Shown here: positions 52,616 to 62,506 of the stretch, piece after piece
How positions within the stretch are numbered: position 1 is the first letter of the stretch
Layout of the letters: every line of letters begins with the position of its first letter
Assembly (NCBI GenBank): GCA_963971425.1
Contig: OZ020517.1
Coordinates: 17,078,904 to 17,142,903, forward strand
From: Bryoerythrophyllum caledonicum
Lineage: Eukaryota > Streptophyta > Bryopsida > Pottiales > Pottiaceae
Length of the DNA: 64,000 bases
Direction: 5' to 3'
Made by a program: the position numbers and the translations under genes
The notes under the pieces: model-generated
The model's database searches: none
The model's input: only the letters and a program-made list of their open reading frames with translations
Told to the model about the DNA's origin: nothing

Positions 52616-54823
52616 GAGCCAAATAAACCGCCCCCTAATGGGGTGGCTTATCTTGAACACAAGATCCTACATATGGGATGCAGCCCCTTGTGCAAACATA
52701 CTTTAACCATTCATACAAGCATGATGACCCAAGGCGTGGTCACTTAAGAGGGTTCGTTAATAATTAGTGATGTGATGGTTGAATTGAGCCTTAGGTTGAA
52801 TCCAACCTTTAGACAAGCGTAAATTCTGCCTCAAAGCTTTGTTTCCAATGTTTTAAAGCTCCATTAGGTTCAATTTTTCCTTGTGAACTTGATTAGCACC
52901 TTAACCACCAATTCCAGGCCCAAGTGCGACCCTAACAGCAGCAACCAGCAGACAGGCTCCTCTTTTTATGTTAAAAGTTTAATTCTTCATTATCTTCGTG
53001 ATTATGACTCTGTTTTTTACGTTTGTTTTTTGAATTCTTATTAGTTTTTCTTGCTTAACACGATGGCAGCCTTCAATTGATCATTTGACTCGACCCTGGA
53101 CCTCCCAGCCAGCGACCAGTAGTGCACCTTCAACATATGACTTTATTCAAGATCATGCACCACATTCCTATGCATGTATCACATTCATTCACACAAGAAT
53201 CCACCCCAGCCTTACTAAGAGTGAGCCTCCAGCTGTGTTCACTTACTAATGGCGCTCTAATCGGTTATTTAGTTGAATATATAGCAAACCCTAATTCTAC
53301 CAAAAAATTGGCAACGCTTCCGCGTGGTTTTTGTATTTAGAAAATTAGGGTTCAAGTCATACACATGGAATTGAAGAGGTTCGAGGGAGAAAAGAAAAGG
53401 GGCTCCCTGAGTTAATTCGGTTCACCCTCCATCCTTAGCCTTCGACTTGCTTGGTCAGCTCGTGATCTTGCTCCTCTTGTTCAGCTCGTGATCTTGCTCC
53501 TCTTGTTAGTGCTCTTCACTCCGCAGCTCGTATCTTCATCGTCACAGCTCTGATCCGCGCGTTCTTGAGCTTGTTGGAAAGCCAACGTTCTAATCTATCT
53601 ACTCCTAAAATCTTAGCCCGATTGGACAAGAACTCTGCTACTGACGAGGGAAAACCTGAGGCCGTATGAGATCCGCCACCGATCCTCCAGCTGGTTGTCC
53701 TCACTCCGCCGCCCGTATCTTCGTTGTCACAGCTCTGATCCGCGTGTTCTTGAGCTTGTTGAAAAGCCAACTTTCTAATCTATCTACTCTCCTATTTTCG
53801 CAACGATTGAATCACATTCCAGCCCACAGGAGGGGGAAATCTGAACCCTACCTCTCTCTCTCCTTCCACACACCTCTCTCCGTTTCCTAGCTCCTACCAC
53901 ACACCTCTCTCACTCCTACCTCCCACCCTTCGAATGAGCGCCCTCCAAGGGGGTAACCCCAAGACCCTTGCTCCCTTCTTTGTTCCCAAGGTCGTTCCCT
54001 TCGTCGTTCACAGCCGCCAATTTGGGTGGGCACATTAATGGTCACACTAAACAACTAGTAACTAAAAAGCAATAATTCACTAGCCACCCTAGCATTTAAC
54101 ACAAGTGGGTGTCCCACTAACCAAGGAATATCTAAATCTAAACTTTGACTCCATGCCACATGTGTGTGCATGATCTCAATAAGTGAGCTATTAGCTAATT
54201 TTCAAAGGTGCAAAAATCTAATTTAACCTACCTAAATTGAATTCCCCTTGCTTGGGGTAATTCCTAATTTACTTAGTGATTGATGAGGATTCTTTTCTAC
54301 TTCTTTTGGACCCTTTTGACTATTTTTTTAAGGGCTTTTAACGCCCCATTCTTTTTTCTTTTCTCCTCACCATCCTCCTTCTTCTTCTCCCATTTTTTTG
54401 GTTTCGTGATTTCTTCATCGTGACCGAATATGGACTACAACTCGATAGGAGGTAAATTCTTCTCCACCACTATTCATTTTAATTCTTTTCTAATTTTCTT
54501 TTGTCTTTTTTCCCTTCTCTCTTTGCTTTTCTTTTCTGGTTTATTCCCCTTTTTTTTTTCTTCCTTTTTGGCTAACTACATAAATTCCGCGATTGCCCAT
54601 AAATGGCTCCTCTTTTAGTGAGGGGAAAGGCCACTTGGCCATTTTAATCAAAAAACCACGAGCTAGTCCATGGGATAACCCATTTTCACCACTCATTAGC
54701 CTTAATGGACCCGACGTGAGGTCCATTCATCACCGTGAGCCGTTTTTGCGGCTCACACATGGCGGCCATCTGGGACAACTCGAAGAGGCAGAGAACCCAC
54801 TCTTGTTCATGGGCACACGGTCA
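52613..54823 (-). repeat. 3' LTR of Gypsy 2 (left copy); inner border uncertain
   Basis: It matches the right copy from 52,613 to at least 54,052 (the window end in the other copy). The inner border is not defined by alignment. Two candidates are CA at 54,823, followed by TTCTACTTTTTTTT (a polypurine tract on the minus strand), and GGCTCACA ending at 54,757, which mirrors the TGTGAGCC start but is also half of a local hairpin. The first is preferred. Confidence 0.7.
53455..53510. repeat. 26-bp minisatellite, two units (left LTR)
   Basis: The unit TTCAGCTCGTGATCTTGCTC plus CTCTTG occurs twice here and four times in the right LTR (about 63,349-63,452), accounting for the 52-bp length difference. 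Confidence 0.9.
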
Positions 54824-54903
54824 AATTCTACTTTTTTTTTGTGTTCGAATGACCCATGGCAGTACCAAAATGTGGAGGTCCACTTGTGAAGGTCGTGAAC
54901 AAA

Positions 54904-57678
54904 TCACACCTTGTACTCTTTGCATCGGTTGCCCGATGTTCGCGTGGGGAAACCCTCGCCGTCTAGGGTTTGAAGTTGAACGGAGTTGTTGGGGAAGACC
55001 GCTTTCACGAGATAGGGTCCCAACCACAATGCATCGAACTTCCCTGGAAAATCCAATCTCCTCGCGTCTTGAAGGAGGACAAGCATTCCCGGTCTCAATG
55101 ACCGGACCTTGTTCCGTTTGTCAAAGGCAATCTTCCTCTTTCGTTGGATGGCTTCCATGTTTTGGGCGCTCCACCGGCGCATCTCGTCGAGCTCCTCCAA
55201 TCGTTCTAACCGATCCGCTAAGGATGTGGCCATGGACCATCGTTCGGTCACGGCCACTCGCAGAGAGGGGATCTCGAACTCGATGGGTAAAATGGCTTCA
55301 ATGCCATACACCAATGAGAAGGGAGTAGCATGGGTGGTCACTTTGAACGTGGTTCGGTAAGCCCATAACGCGGCGGGGAGTTTCGTGTCCCAATCCCTCT
55401 TGGAATCGGTGACCGTTTTCCTCAAGATGTTCACGAGGGTTTGGTTGACCCGTTCGGTGTGCCCATTGGTTTGAGGGTGATAAGGGGTGGTCTTACGATG
55501 ATTGATCTTGAACCGGTTGGTCATGGCTTCGATCACCTCGTTCAAAAAATGCTTCCCCCTATCACAAATGAGGATTTTGGGACATCCGAACCGGGTAATG
55601 ATTTGCTCGAACAAGAATTTGGCCGCATGATTAGCATCATTCGTTTTCACGGCTCGAGCCTCTGCCCACTTGGTGAGATACTCGGTTGCCACCACAATGT
55701 GCTTCATCCCACTAGAAGAGCTCGGGTGCACTTCCCCCACATAATCAATACCCCACTTCTCGAATGGGACCAAGGGCAAGGATACTCGTAGAGGCATGCT
55801 CATTCGAAGGTCATTTCGGGCATACCGTTGACAAGCGTCGCATCGCTTGGTGTACTCATGGGCGTCTTGAAATAACGTGGGCCAATAATAACCCGCACGA
55901 AGGACTTTTTGGGCCGTCAAGGTCCCAGAAAAGTGTCCTCCACACGCATTGTCATGGCAGGCTGAGAGGATCGTGGGAATTTCCACGGACGTCACACATC
56001 GACGTAGTAAGCCGTCCACCCCCCGACGGTACAGTTTGCCCCCTACTATGGTAAAGTGGCGGCTATGGAGGCGAACCTTTCGACGCTCGTTTTTGGACAA
56101 TGAGTCCTGTAGAAGGTGGGTGGTGAGGAATTCGGCCACCTGATTGTACCATGAAGGAATGGAGGATACTTTGAACAAGTCCTCATCTATCAAGGCCTCA
56201 TCAATGGGGACAATACCGGGTTCCTCTGAGAGGCGTGAGAGGTGATCCGCTTGAAGGTGCATCCGCCCCGGGCGGTATTCCACCGTGTAGTCAAACTCCT
56301 CTAAAAGTAAGACCCACCTCGCTAAACGACCACTCAAGTCCGCCTTGTTGACAAGGTATTTGATGGCCATGTGATCCACATAGAACACTACGGGGTTGAG
56401 TAACAAGTAGTGGCAAAACTTCTTGACCGAAAAGACCATTGCCAAGCACTCACGTTCGGTGGTGGTATAGTTCTTTTCGGCGGGGTTCAATTGCCTACTT
56501 GCAAAAGCAATGGGGTGGTCTTTGCCACTAAGGCCCACCGGTTGGCACAATGTGCTTCCCACAGCCACCGCCGAGGCATCACAATAGACGTGGAAGGGCA
56601 ATTCCCAATTCGGGGGCTTCAAAACCGGGTAGGTGGTTAATTCCCCCTTCAAGACGTCGAAGGCCTCTTGGCAATGGGGAGTCCACTCGAACCTTACGTT
56701 CTTTTGGATAAGCCTAGTGATGGGCATGGCCTTCGTGGCATAGTCATGGATAACCTCCCGGTACCACCCTATGTGTCCTAGGGTTTTTTGTATCTCCTTG
56801 ACATTCGTGGGGGGGTGTAACTCCACGATAACCTTCACTTTATCGGGATCCGGCTCTTGACCATCCATGGATACCACGAATCCTAGCAAGACTCCCCGTT
56901 CTACGGCAAGGAAGATTTTCTCGGGATTGAGGGCAATACCGGTGCGCCTACATCGTTCAAAACTTTGTCTCACGCACGTGAGGTGGTTGTCCTTTGTGGA
57001 CTGGGTGCTAAAGTCATCAATGAAGACGGTCATGGATTTATACAAGAGATCTGAGAAGGCATAAGTCATGGCCCTCTGAAATGCGGAAGGGGCATTACAA
57101 AGCCCAAAAGGCATGACCAAATAGATGAACGTGCCCCATGGGGTAGTGAAGGCGGTCTTGTGATAGTCCTCTGGGGCAATGGAGATTTGATTGTAGCCCG
57201 AGTAGCCATCCATAAACGTATAAAGATCATGACCACCTACCTCCTCCAAGATGGTGTTGATAAATGGCAAGGGGAAGTGGTCTTTTTGGGTGTGATGGTT
57301 GAGTTTCCTATAGTCAATGCACACCCGTAGCTTCCCGTTTTTCTTTTTAACCAACACCATGGGGGATACCCAATCGGATATCTCTACGGGTTTAATGAAC
57401 CCCGCTTGGAGGAGCTTCTCCAATTCGGCCTTGACAATGAGCTGTAGGTTAGGATTCATACGCCGCTCCTTTTGTCTAATGGGAGTAGTGCCTGGGAGAA
57501 GGGGGATGTGATGTTGTGTTACCGCCGGGGGAATGCCCTTGAGGTCTTTGTACAACCACGCAAAAATGTCCCCAAACTCGACCACTAGTGCTTTGTATTT
57601 CACCATCTCCTCCTCGGTCAACCCAACGCCCATCTTAATACTACGGACCTCATCCTGCTCATGAGAAACCACCATCAA
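54904..57678 (-). CDS. Pol polyprotein of Gypsy 2 (reverse transcriptase, RNase H, integrase)
   Basis: The open frame is about 924 residues, ending in TGA. Reverse transcriptase: WVSPMVLVKKKNGKLRVCID, FMDGYSGYNQI, MPFGLCNAPSAFQRAM and catalytic FIDDF. RNase H: VYCDASAVAVGSTL, TTERECLAMVF, YVDHMAIKYL and HLQADHLSR. Integrase: zinc finger (HDNACGGHFSG, CDACQR), core Asp in WGIDYVGE, Asp in ICDRGKHF and Glu in NGHTERVNQTL; then LRPGMLVLLQD and WLGPYLV. There is no chromodomain, and the FIDDFS motif resembles the non-chromodomain plant lineages (Tat/Athila side), a tentative placement. The frame is continuous upstream with 57,712-58,365 except for a TAA at 57,709-57,711, so Pol is probably made as part of a longer protein. 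Confidence 0.95.
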   Translation of the reverse strand: MMVVSHEQDEVRSIKMGVGLTEEEMVKYKALVVEFGDIFAWLYKDLKGIPPAVTQHHIPLLPGTTPIRQKERRMNPNLQLIVKAELEKLLQAGFIKPVEISDWVSPMVLVKKKNGKLRVCIDYRKLNHHTQKDHFPLPFINTILEEVGGHDLYTFMDGYSGYNQISIAPEDYHKTAFTTPWGTFIYLVMPFGLCNAPSAFQRAMTYAFSDLLYKSMTVFIDDFSTQSTKDNHLTCVRQSFERCRRTGIALNPEKIFLAVERGVLLGFVVSMDGQEPDPDKVKVIVELHPPTNVKEIQKTLGHIGWYREVIHDYATKAMPITRLIQKNVRFEWTPHCQEAFDVLKGELTTYPVLKPPNWELPFHVYCDASAVAVGSTLCQPVGLSGKDHPIAFASRQLNPAEKNYTTTERECLAMVFSVKKFCHYLLLNPVVFYVDHMAIKYLVNKADLSGRLARWVLLLEEFDYTVEYRPGRMHLQADHLSRLSEEPGIVPIDEALIDEDLFKVSSIPSWYNQVAEFLTTHLLQDSLSKNERRKVRLHSRHFTIVGGKLYRRGVDGLLRRCVTSVEIPTILSACHDNACGGHFSGTLTAQKVLRAGYYWPTLFQDAHEYTKRCDACQRYARNDLRMSMPLRVSLPLVPFEKWGIDYVGEVHPSSSSGMKHIVVATEYLTKWAEARAVKTNDANHAAKFLFEQIITRFGCPKILICDRGKHFLNEVIEAMTNRFKINHRKTTPYHPQTNGHTERVNQTLVNILRKTVTDSKRDWDTKLPAALWAYRTTFKVTTHATPFSLVYGIEAILPIEFEIPSLRVAVTERWSMATSLADRLERLEELDEMRRWSAQNMEAIQRKRKIAFDKRNKVRSLRPGMLVLLQDARRLDFPGKFDALWLGPYLVKAVFPNNSVQLQTLDGEGFPTRTSGNRCKEYKV

Positions 57679-57708
57679 CTTCCAATCATCATGATGAACG
57701 TGTGGTTG

Positions 57709-58404
57709 TTAGGTAGGTCCCTTGTACCAATCATTCGGAACTTGGGGGTATGTTGCCCCCGAACCACTAGCTAGGATACCGGTGGATGTCCTGCGGAAGT
57801 GGAGAGATGGGTTGAGAGGGCCTTCGTCTCCCAAAACCTCCAATTCGTCCCCTTGCGTGCCCTCCACATCCATTCCAAACACCGCCGAGGGTTCTAGGTC
57901 ATCGAGGAGGGGAACTAGGCTAAGTTCCAACCCGGTTTCCCTTCCAATGAGCTCACTCTCCATGAAATGCACGGACATGGCTTCATCCGCGCTCGAGGTA
58001 GGGTGCTCCCTCAACCAGTCTACAAATTCCCCGGTGGGAACCCACTCATAAAGGCCCGGTCCCATGCTTTTAAATGGCATTACGTGGGCCTTCGAGGGTT
58101 GGGCTCGATCCACCGCCTTGTAGGGCGCAAACCTCACCCGTTTAGGAGGCTCCTTTGATAGTACCTCTTGTGATTCATCCTCCGACGGGCCCATGCAACC
58201 ACGGCATATTCCTAGCCTACTTGGTTGGATATGGACTGTAGTAGGGTTCTCCGGTGGACCATAGGTGATGTTTGGTTTTGGCCCCCCCCATTCTACCGTG
58301 GCATTGGCAATCCGCAACCAAGGCCTACCTAGTAGCAAGGGGTATGCCTCCTTGTTGGAGTGCATTCGGATGACTTGGAAGGTGAGGGAATACTCTACCC
58401 CCCC
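57709..58404 (-). CDS. Protease C-terminal part and linker of Gypsy 2
   Basis: This frame starts at the G7 run (58,398-58,404), one base back from the gag frame, and contains PLLLGRPWLRIANA, the usual C-terminal motif of retroviral-type aspartic proteases, whose DGGS active site is in the gag frame. A hydrophilic linker follows up to TAA at 57,709-57,711, after which the same frame continues into pol. The division of one protease domain between two frames means either ribosomal slippage or a one-base loss. Confidence 0.7.
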   Translation of the reverse strand, partial: GGVEYSLTFQVIRMHSNKEAYPLLLGRPWLRIANATVEWGGPKPNITYGPPENPTTVHIQPSRLGICRGCMGPSEDESQEVLSKEPPKRVRFAPYKAVDRAQPSKAHVMPFKSMGPGLYEWVPTGEFVDWLREHPTSSADEAMSVHFMESELIGRETGLELSLVPLLDDLEPSAVFGMDVEGTQGDELEVLGDEGPLNPSLHFRRTSTGILASGSGATYPQVPNDWYKGPT

Positions 58405-61016
58405 GTGGTCACTTTACAACCACTAATTTGGCCTAACGGGGCCTCCGAGCTTTGATTAGCCATGTTGATGATGTACGGTGAAGGTTCTGTGATGTCAAGG
58501 CCTAGTTTCTCCATGGTTGAGAGGGGCATGATGTTCAACCCACTACCACCGTCTACTAGTACATTAGGTACGATCTTGTCCACAATCGAAACCACGATTT
58601 GTACCGCCTTGACCTCGATATTGGGGTGTGCGGATTTAACCCGAGCCGCCAGCCTGACCTTTGCCCTAGGCCTTTGCTTCACCGGAGTACCCGACCTAAG
58701 GGACTTCCTCATGGGTGGTGACACCTCTAATAGTTGGGCTATGGTGATGTCCGCTTTGAGGCGACTCAAGTCCGCCCATAAATCGTAAGGCCCCTCTCCC
58801 CCTTGCTTCTCGATACGCGGGAAGGTGTTTACCTTGGGACTAGGGATTGGTGGACCTTCCCATGGCTCTTGGGGGGTGGACAAGGGTGTTCGAGACCTAG
58901 GTATCCCACGGGGGGACTCGAAGTTGGCTCGTTTAGTGCCTTCTACCGCCTCCTTGGTGGTATCGTTTAGGTCAGAGAAGTGAGGTGAATCTTCTTCTGA
59001 GGTCTCACCTTCCTCTGGTATAGGTGGAGGGGGGCTTGAGTACCTAGGCTCCCGTCGGCTAGACCGAGTCTGGACTGCCAATGCCGGTAACTTACAAGTT
59101 TTTGCTTCCTTGGTTGTGCTCACCTCGTGGAAAACTACATTGAGCTCAGTGAGGGAGGGGCTGTGGGTGGACACGATCTCACTTGACATGGTGGCATAGC
59201 GCACATCTTGTGGGCCTTGGTTTTGTTGGCCCGCGTGGTTCTGCTCTAGGTTTTGTTGGCCCCCGTGGTTCTGCCCTAGGTTTTGTTGGCCCCCGTGGTT
59301 CTGCCCTTGGTTAATAGGGATGTACCCGGCGTTGGTATTCACCCCCATTGGAGGAGTCTGATTTTGGCGATGATTGTTGTAGTCGTAGTAGAGACCAGGA
59401 GGCCTAAGGGTATTATCCGAGGTGGGGTTACGCGCACCTCTCAAATGATCTTGGGCTTGTTGAGGATAGTTCCCTGGTGGAAAGGGCATGGGAATTACCT
59501 TGTCCGGTCTACGACATACTTGGGTAGGGTGATTACCCCCGCACTTACCGCATACCACCCCACTTTCGACCCAACATTGCCATGGTGCGTGTCTCTTGCC
59601 ACACGGTTGATGGATTTCATACCGTGGTCTCGGAGGTCCCCCATAACCTTGGCTTGGAGATGCATAGCCTTGAGGCACGTAGCTAGTTACTGTCGGTGGT
59701 TGGTTCCTATGAGGAGGCACATACGGAGGTAGAGAAGCTTGGTGTTGGGGTGCTGCCACCGGAGTGGTACAAAAAGGGCTGGTGTGGCCTGGTTGACCAC
59801 ATTGAGTGCACCATAAGCCCGAAGCATGTCTACCGGATTCTATGGGTGGAGGCGTGGGGTTCGGGACTTGGTTCTTAATCAACAAGGCCATTTGGTCTTG
59901 CATGGCCTTGATTTGTTGAGCTAATTGATCCTGGAAGCCCTGTTGGCCTTGAAGGATTTCATTCTTCATTTCCTCCTTCCATGTGCCCCGCTCCTCATGA
60001 TAGGTGAGCTCAGGAAGGGCTACTGGTGGCCTAACGTTCAAGGGTGGGGCGTAGTAGTTCCACGTAGGAACTTGTCCGCCTGTGGATCCTTGGTTACGTT
60101 CTAAGACTGGTCCCTTACCCTTGGCATGGATGGGTATGAAACTAGGAATATGGTGATTCTCCTTCCTCCACATGCGCTCTTGGTCTCGATCCACCTGCTT
60201 TATTAGCCTAGCTTGTGCCTTGGCCTCATCTAACGATGCGGGGCGGACCTTCAAAATCTCCCTAATGGTTCCCTCATTGTTGAACCCTTGGATAAAGAAC
60301 TGGGTTAAGGTGTCATTGGTGAGGAGGTTTCCCACGAACCTTGTAACCACCAGGTCGAATCTCCTAATGTATGTCGTGATATCCTCCCCTGGACCTTGGC
60401 GTAGCGCGGCTAGGGCTGTGAGGGCATTACTTTGACCTACTTCGGGTCTAAAGTGCTCCAAAAAGGCCCTCATGAGGCTATCCCAGTCCTGGAAGGTGTT
60501 GGGGAGGTGGTTCCTATACCACTCGTAAGCGGCATCCTTTAAGGTACACGAGAACCACACTAGGAAATACCCGGTGTTGGTGATGAGATAAGTAGTGAGG
60601 AGCTCTAGAAACCGTTCCACATGTGCGGAGGGGTCTTCATCCCTAGTTCCTCTAAACGTGGGAAAATTGGGTGGCATAGGCGCCGCCTGTAAGCCTTCGG
60701 GTACTACAATTGGTAAACCCCTTGGCTGAACCAAGGGGTTGATGGGAGGCCGAACCGGGGGTCGCCCTCCAGAGGCCATGGTAGGGGCTGAGGTGTTGCC
60801 TCGTGGACTAGTGGTGTTGGTGGTGTTCACTGGATCAAATGCAGGGATAAGGAAAGATGGGGGAAAAAGAAGGGGAGGAGTTGGGATAGCCTCTAGCTGA
60901 ACCTCCAAGAATCCTTCCGCCGTGTCCTCAGTGAGTTCCCTAGACCTAGTCCTTTCACTCGCCGGTTCCCACGGTGGTGTGAGGGAAGGTTTTTGGGACC
61001 TTGTGGCACGGGACAT
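58395..61016 (-). CDS. Gag and protease active-site region of Gypsy 2
   Basis: The ATG at 61,016 opens 873 residues. The retrotransposon gag domain covers about residues 130-270 (AYEWYRNHLPNTFQDWD, EDITTYIRRFDLVVTRF). One canonical CCHC knuckle is CTQCGQPGHTSPFC; a second, shorter one is CGKCGGNHPTQVC. A short repeat (GQNHGGQQNLGQ units) lies at about 59,213-59,305. Near the C-terminus NVLVDGGSGLNIMP is the aspartic protease active site with DGGS. The frame ends in TAG directly after a run of seven G. The frame is intact up to that point. Confidence 0.9.
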   Translation of the reverse strand: MSRATRSQKPSLTPPWEPASERTRSRELTEDTAEGFLEVQLEAIPTPPLLFPPSFLIPAFDPVNTTNTTSPRGNTSAPTMASGGRPPVRPPINPLVQPRGLPIVVPEGLQAAPMPPNFPTFRGTRDEDPSAHVERFLELLTTYLITNTGYFLVWFSCTLKDAAYEWYRNHLPNTFQDWDSLMRAFLEHFRPEVGQSNALTALAALRQGPGEDITTYIRRFDLVVTRFVGNLLTNDTLTQFFIQGFNNEGTIREILKVRPASLDEAKAQARLIKQVDRDQERMWRKENHHIPSFIPIHAKGKGPVLERNQGSTGGQVPTWNYYAPPLNVRPPVALPELTYHEERGTWKEEMKNEILQGQQGFQDQLAQQIKAMQDQMALLIKNQVPNPTPPPIESGRHASGLWCTQCGQPGHTSPFCTTPVAAPQHQASLPPYVPPHRNQPPTVTSYVPQGYASPSQGYGGPPRPRYEIHQPCGKRHAPWQCWVESGVVCGKCGGNHPTQVCRRPDKVIPMPFPPGNYPQQAQDHLRGARNPTSDNTLRPPGLYYDYNNHRQNQTPPMGVNTNAGYIPINQGQNHGGQQNLGQNHGGQQNLEQNHAGQQNQGPQDVRYATMSSEIVSTHSPSLTELNVVFHEVSTTKEAKTCKLPALAVQTRSSRREPRYSSPPPPIPEEGETSEEDSPHFSDLNDTTKEAVEGTKRANFESPRGIPRSRTPLSTPQEPWEGPPIPSPKVNTFPRIEKQGGEGPYDLWADLSRLKADITIAQLLEVSPPMRKSLRSGTPVKQRPRAKVRLAARVKSAHPNIEVKAVQIVVSIVDKIVPNVLVDGGSGLNIMPLSTMEKLGLDITEPSPYIINMANQSSEAPLGQISGCKVTTGG

Positions 61017-62485
61017 CTACTCTAAAGTCTAAGAGAATCTGGTTGTGTGTTGATGATGGTCATGTTCCCCCGAAAGATTTTCCATCGAAGGTTTAAGGGC
61101 CGTGGGTGAAACTACACGAAGCACGGCCTAATTCGATCGGTGAGTGGATGTTTCCAACACTCCTACTCCCGATTCTATCACGAGGATGGACTAACCCAAG
61201 ACCAAGACCCAATTTTTAGTGGTGGAGTTTTAGCTCGATGAAGCCGCCGAAGAATCCTATTAAGGACTACCCTCCAAGGGCAAACGACAAAAAGCTAACC
61301 GAATTGAGGGATGTCTCCACGAGCATCACCCCGTTGGAAAGCTGTCCCCCAACTGGCGCCACACGGTACAGATCCTTACTGTGGGGCTGACCCAGACCTC
61401 AATTTGATAAAAGGTGGGGTTCCTCGGTATCTTTGGTATCCCCCCTTCCACCTTTTACCACCTTGAACTAGGCATTACCCACTAGGAGGAAAACGACTCA
61501 ATCACGGGACGGCATGCAGCAAGGTGTGTATACAATGTTATCACTGTGAAGAAGACATACCTCGATGCATCTCCAGCCACCCTGTCACCATTAGTTGAAG
61601 TCGACCGTGGACCTAATCGCACTCTATCGATGCTAAGGCCAACCAATAAGTCACATACAATGTTGAAGAGGGGGATAACTTACCTTGAAGCAACTCCAGC
61701 CAATCCACTTGTTAGCACAAGATTTGTTGCATGCAATTTCGTGGTTGGCCAAACCTAGCGGTTCTAAGGCCAGTGTTCCACACGGCTCAAGTGGGAAATC
61801 AGGGTTTTCTAACCCTAGTGTCGTCACCACATCCAAGTTGGTCCTATTTACTACTCGTGGTCCGACAAAGAGGGTGTAGTGCACATACCGTACGCAGCGC
61901 TCCTTCCAAACAGCACCCCTACGTCTTGGATGCGTCCACGACTCCAACTCCCCTCCAAATGGCTCATTCACACATACATAGCATTAACTTGCAACTTTTG
62001 ATTCAACCATTCCAGTTACACCAAGTTGTTCTTACCTTGGTGGTTAGTCAAGCGCGGGGGGAAGGAAGGGGCGCCCTTGTCCCATACCCGGGCACTTGCA
62101 CCCTGCCCCTTCGGCCTAGGAGCTCACTGGAATTCTTACGAACACCGTGGGAGGGCCTCAACCTTTCACTCCTAGGCCCCTTGCTCGACTCAAAGCCACA
62201 AGACTAGAAGGGGATCCTTCCAACACAAGGTGTTTTGTGGTTGGAAGGTCGGGAAACCACACTCCCTTCTAGACCCCCACCTTAAAACACAACTTGGCAC
62301 GTTCATTCATTCACAAGACTTTCAAACATGCACACAATTGGCACTCAATCCACCATTCATGAGCAAGGTTGGGCACTTACCTTTAAGCCACCCGATGCCG
62401 CTCCTTACACCATGAGTCTCTTAGCGTTTGTACCCCTACATCCAACGGTAGAATAATTAACACAATCAAACAATGAGCACGCCTC
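61017..62485 (-). other. Leader region of Gypsy 2 between primer site and gag
   Basis: About 1.47 kb without a credible frame on the minus strand. A phrase near 61,545-61,590 (CATACCTCGATGCATCTCCAG) recurs loosely near 61,676-61,700. Such long leaders are common in plant Gypsy elements. Confidence 0.6.
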
Positions 62486-62503
62486 CTCCCGGCAGACGCA
62501 CCA
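62486..62503 (-). promoter_or_regulatory. Primer-binding site of Gypsy 2
   Basis: On the minus strand, TGGTGCGTCTGCCGGGAG begins three bases inside the 5' LTR. TGG pairs with the tRNA CCA end. It resembles, but is not identical to, the TGGCGCCGTTGCCGGGG type reported in many plant retroelements. Confidence 0.6.
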
Positions 62504-62506
62504 AAA

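Noticed and set aside
53122-53890. Small proteins in the Gypsy 2 LTR (also at 63,016-63,836)
   Set aside because: Same reasoning: LTR sequence, no domain; duplication reflects the LTR pair.
54733-54757. GGCTCACA as the inner end of the Gypsy 2 LTR
   Set aside because: It mirrors TGTGAGCC but belongs to a local hairpin (GTGAGCC...GGCTCAC) and is not followed by a polypurine tract; the CA at 54,823 fits better, though neither is proven.
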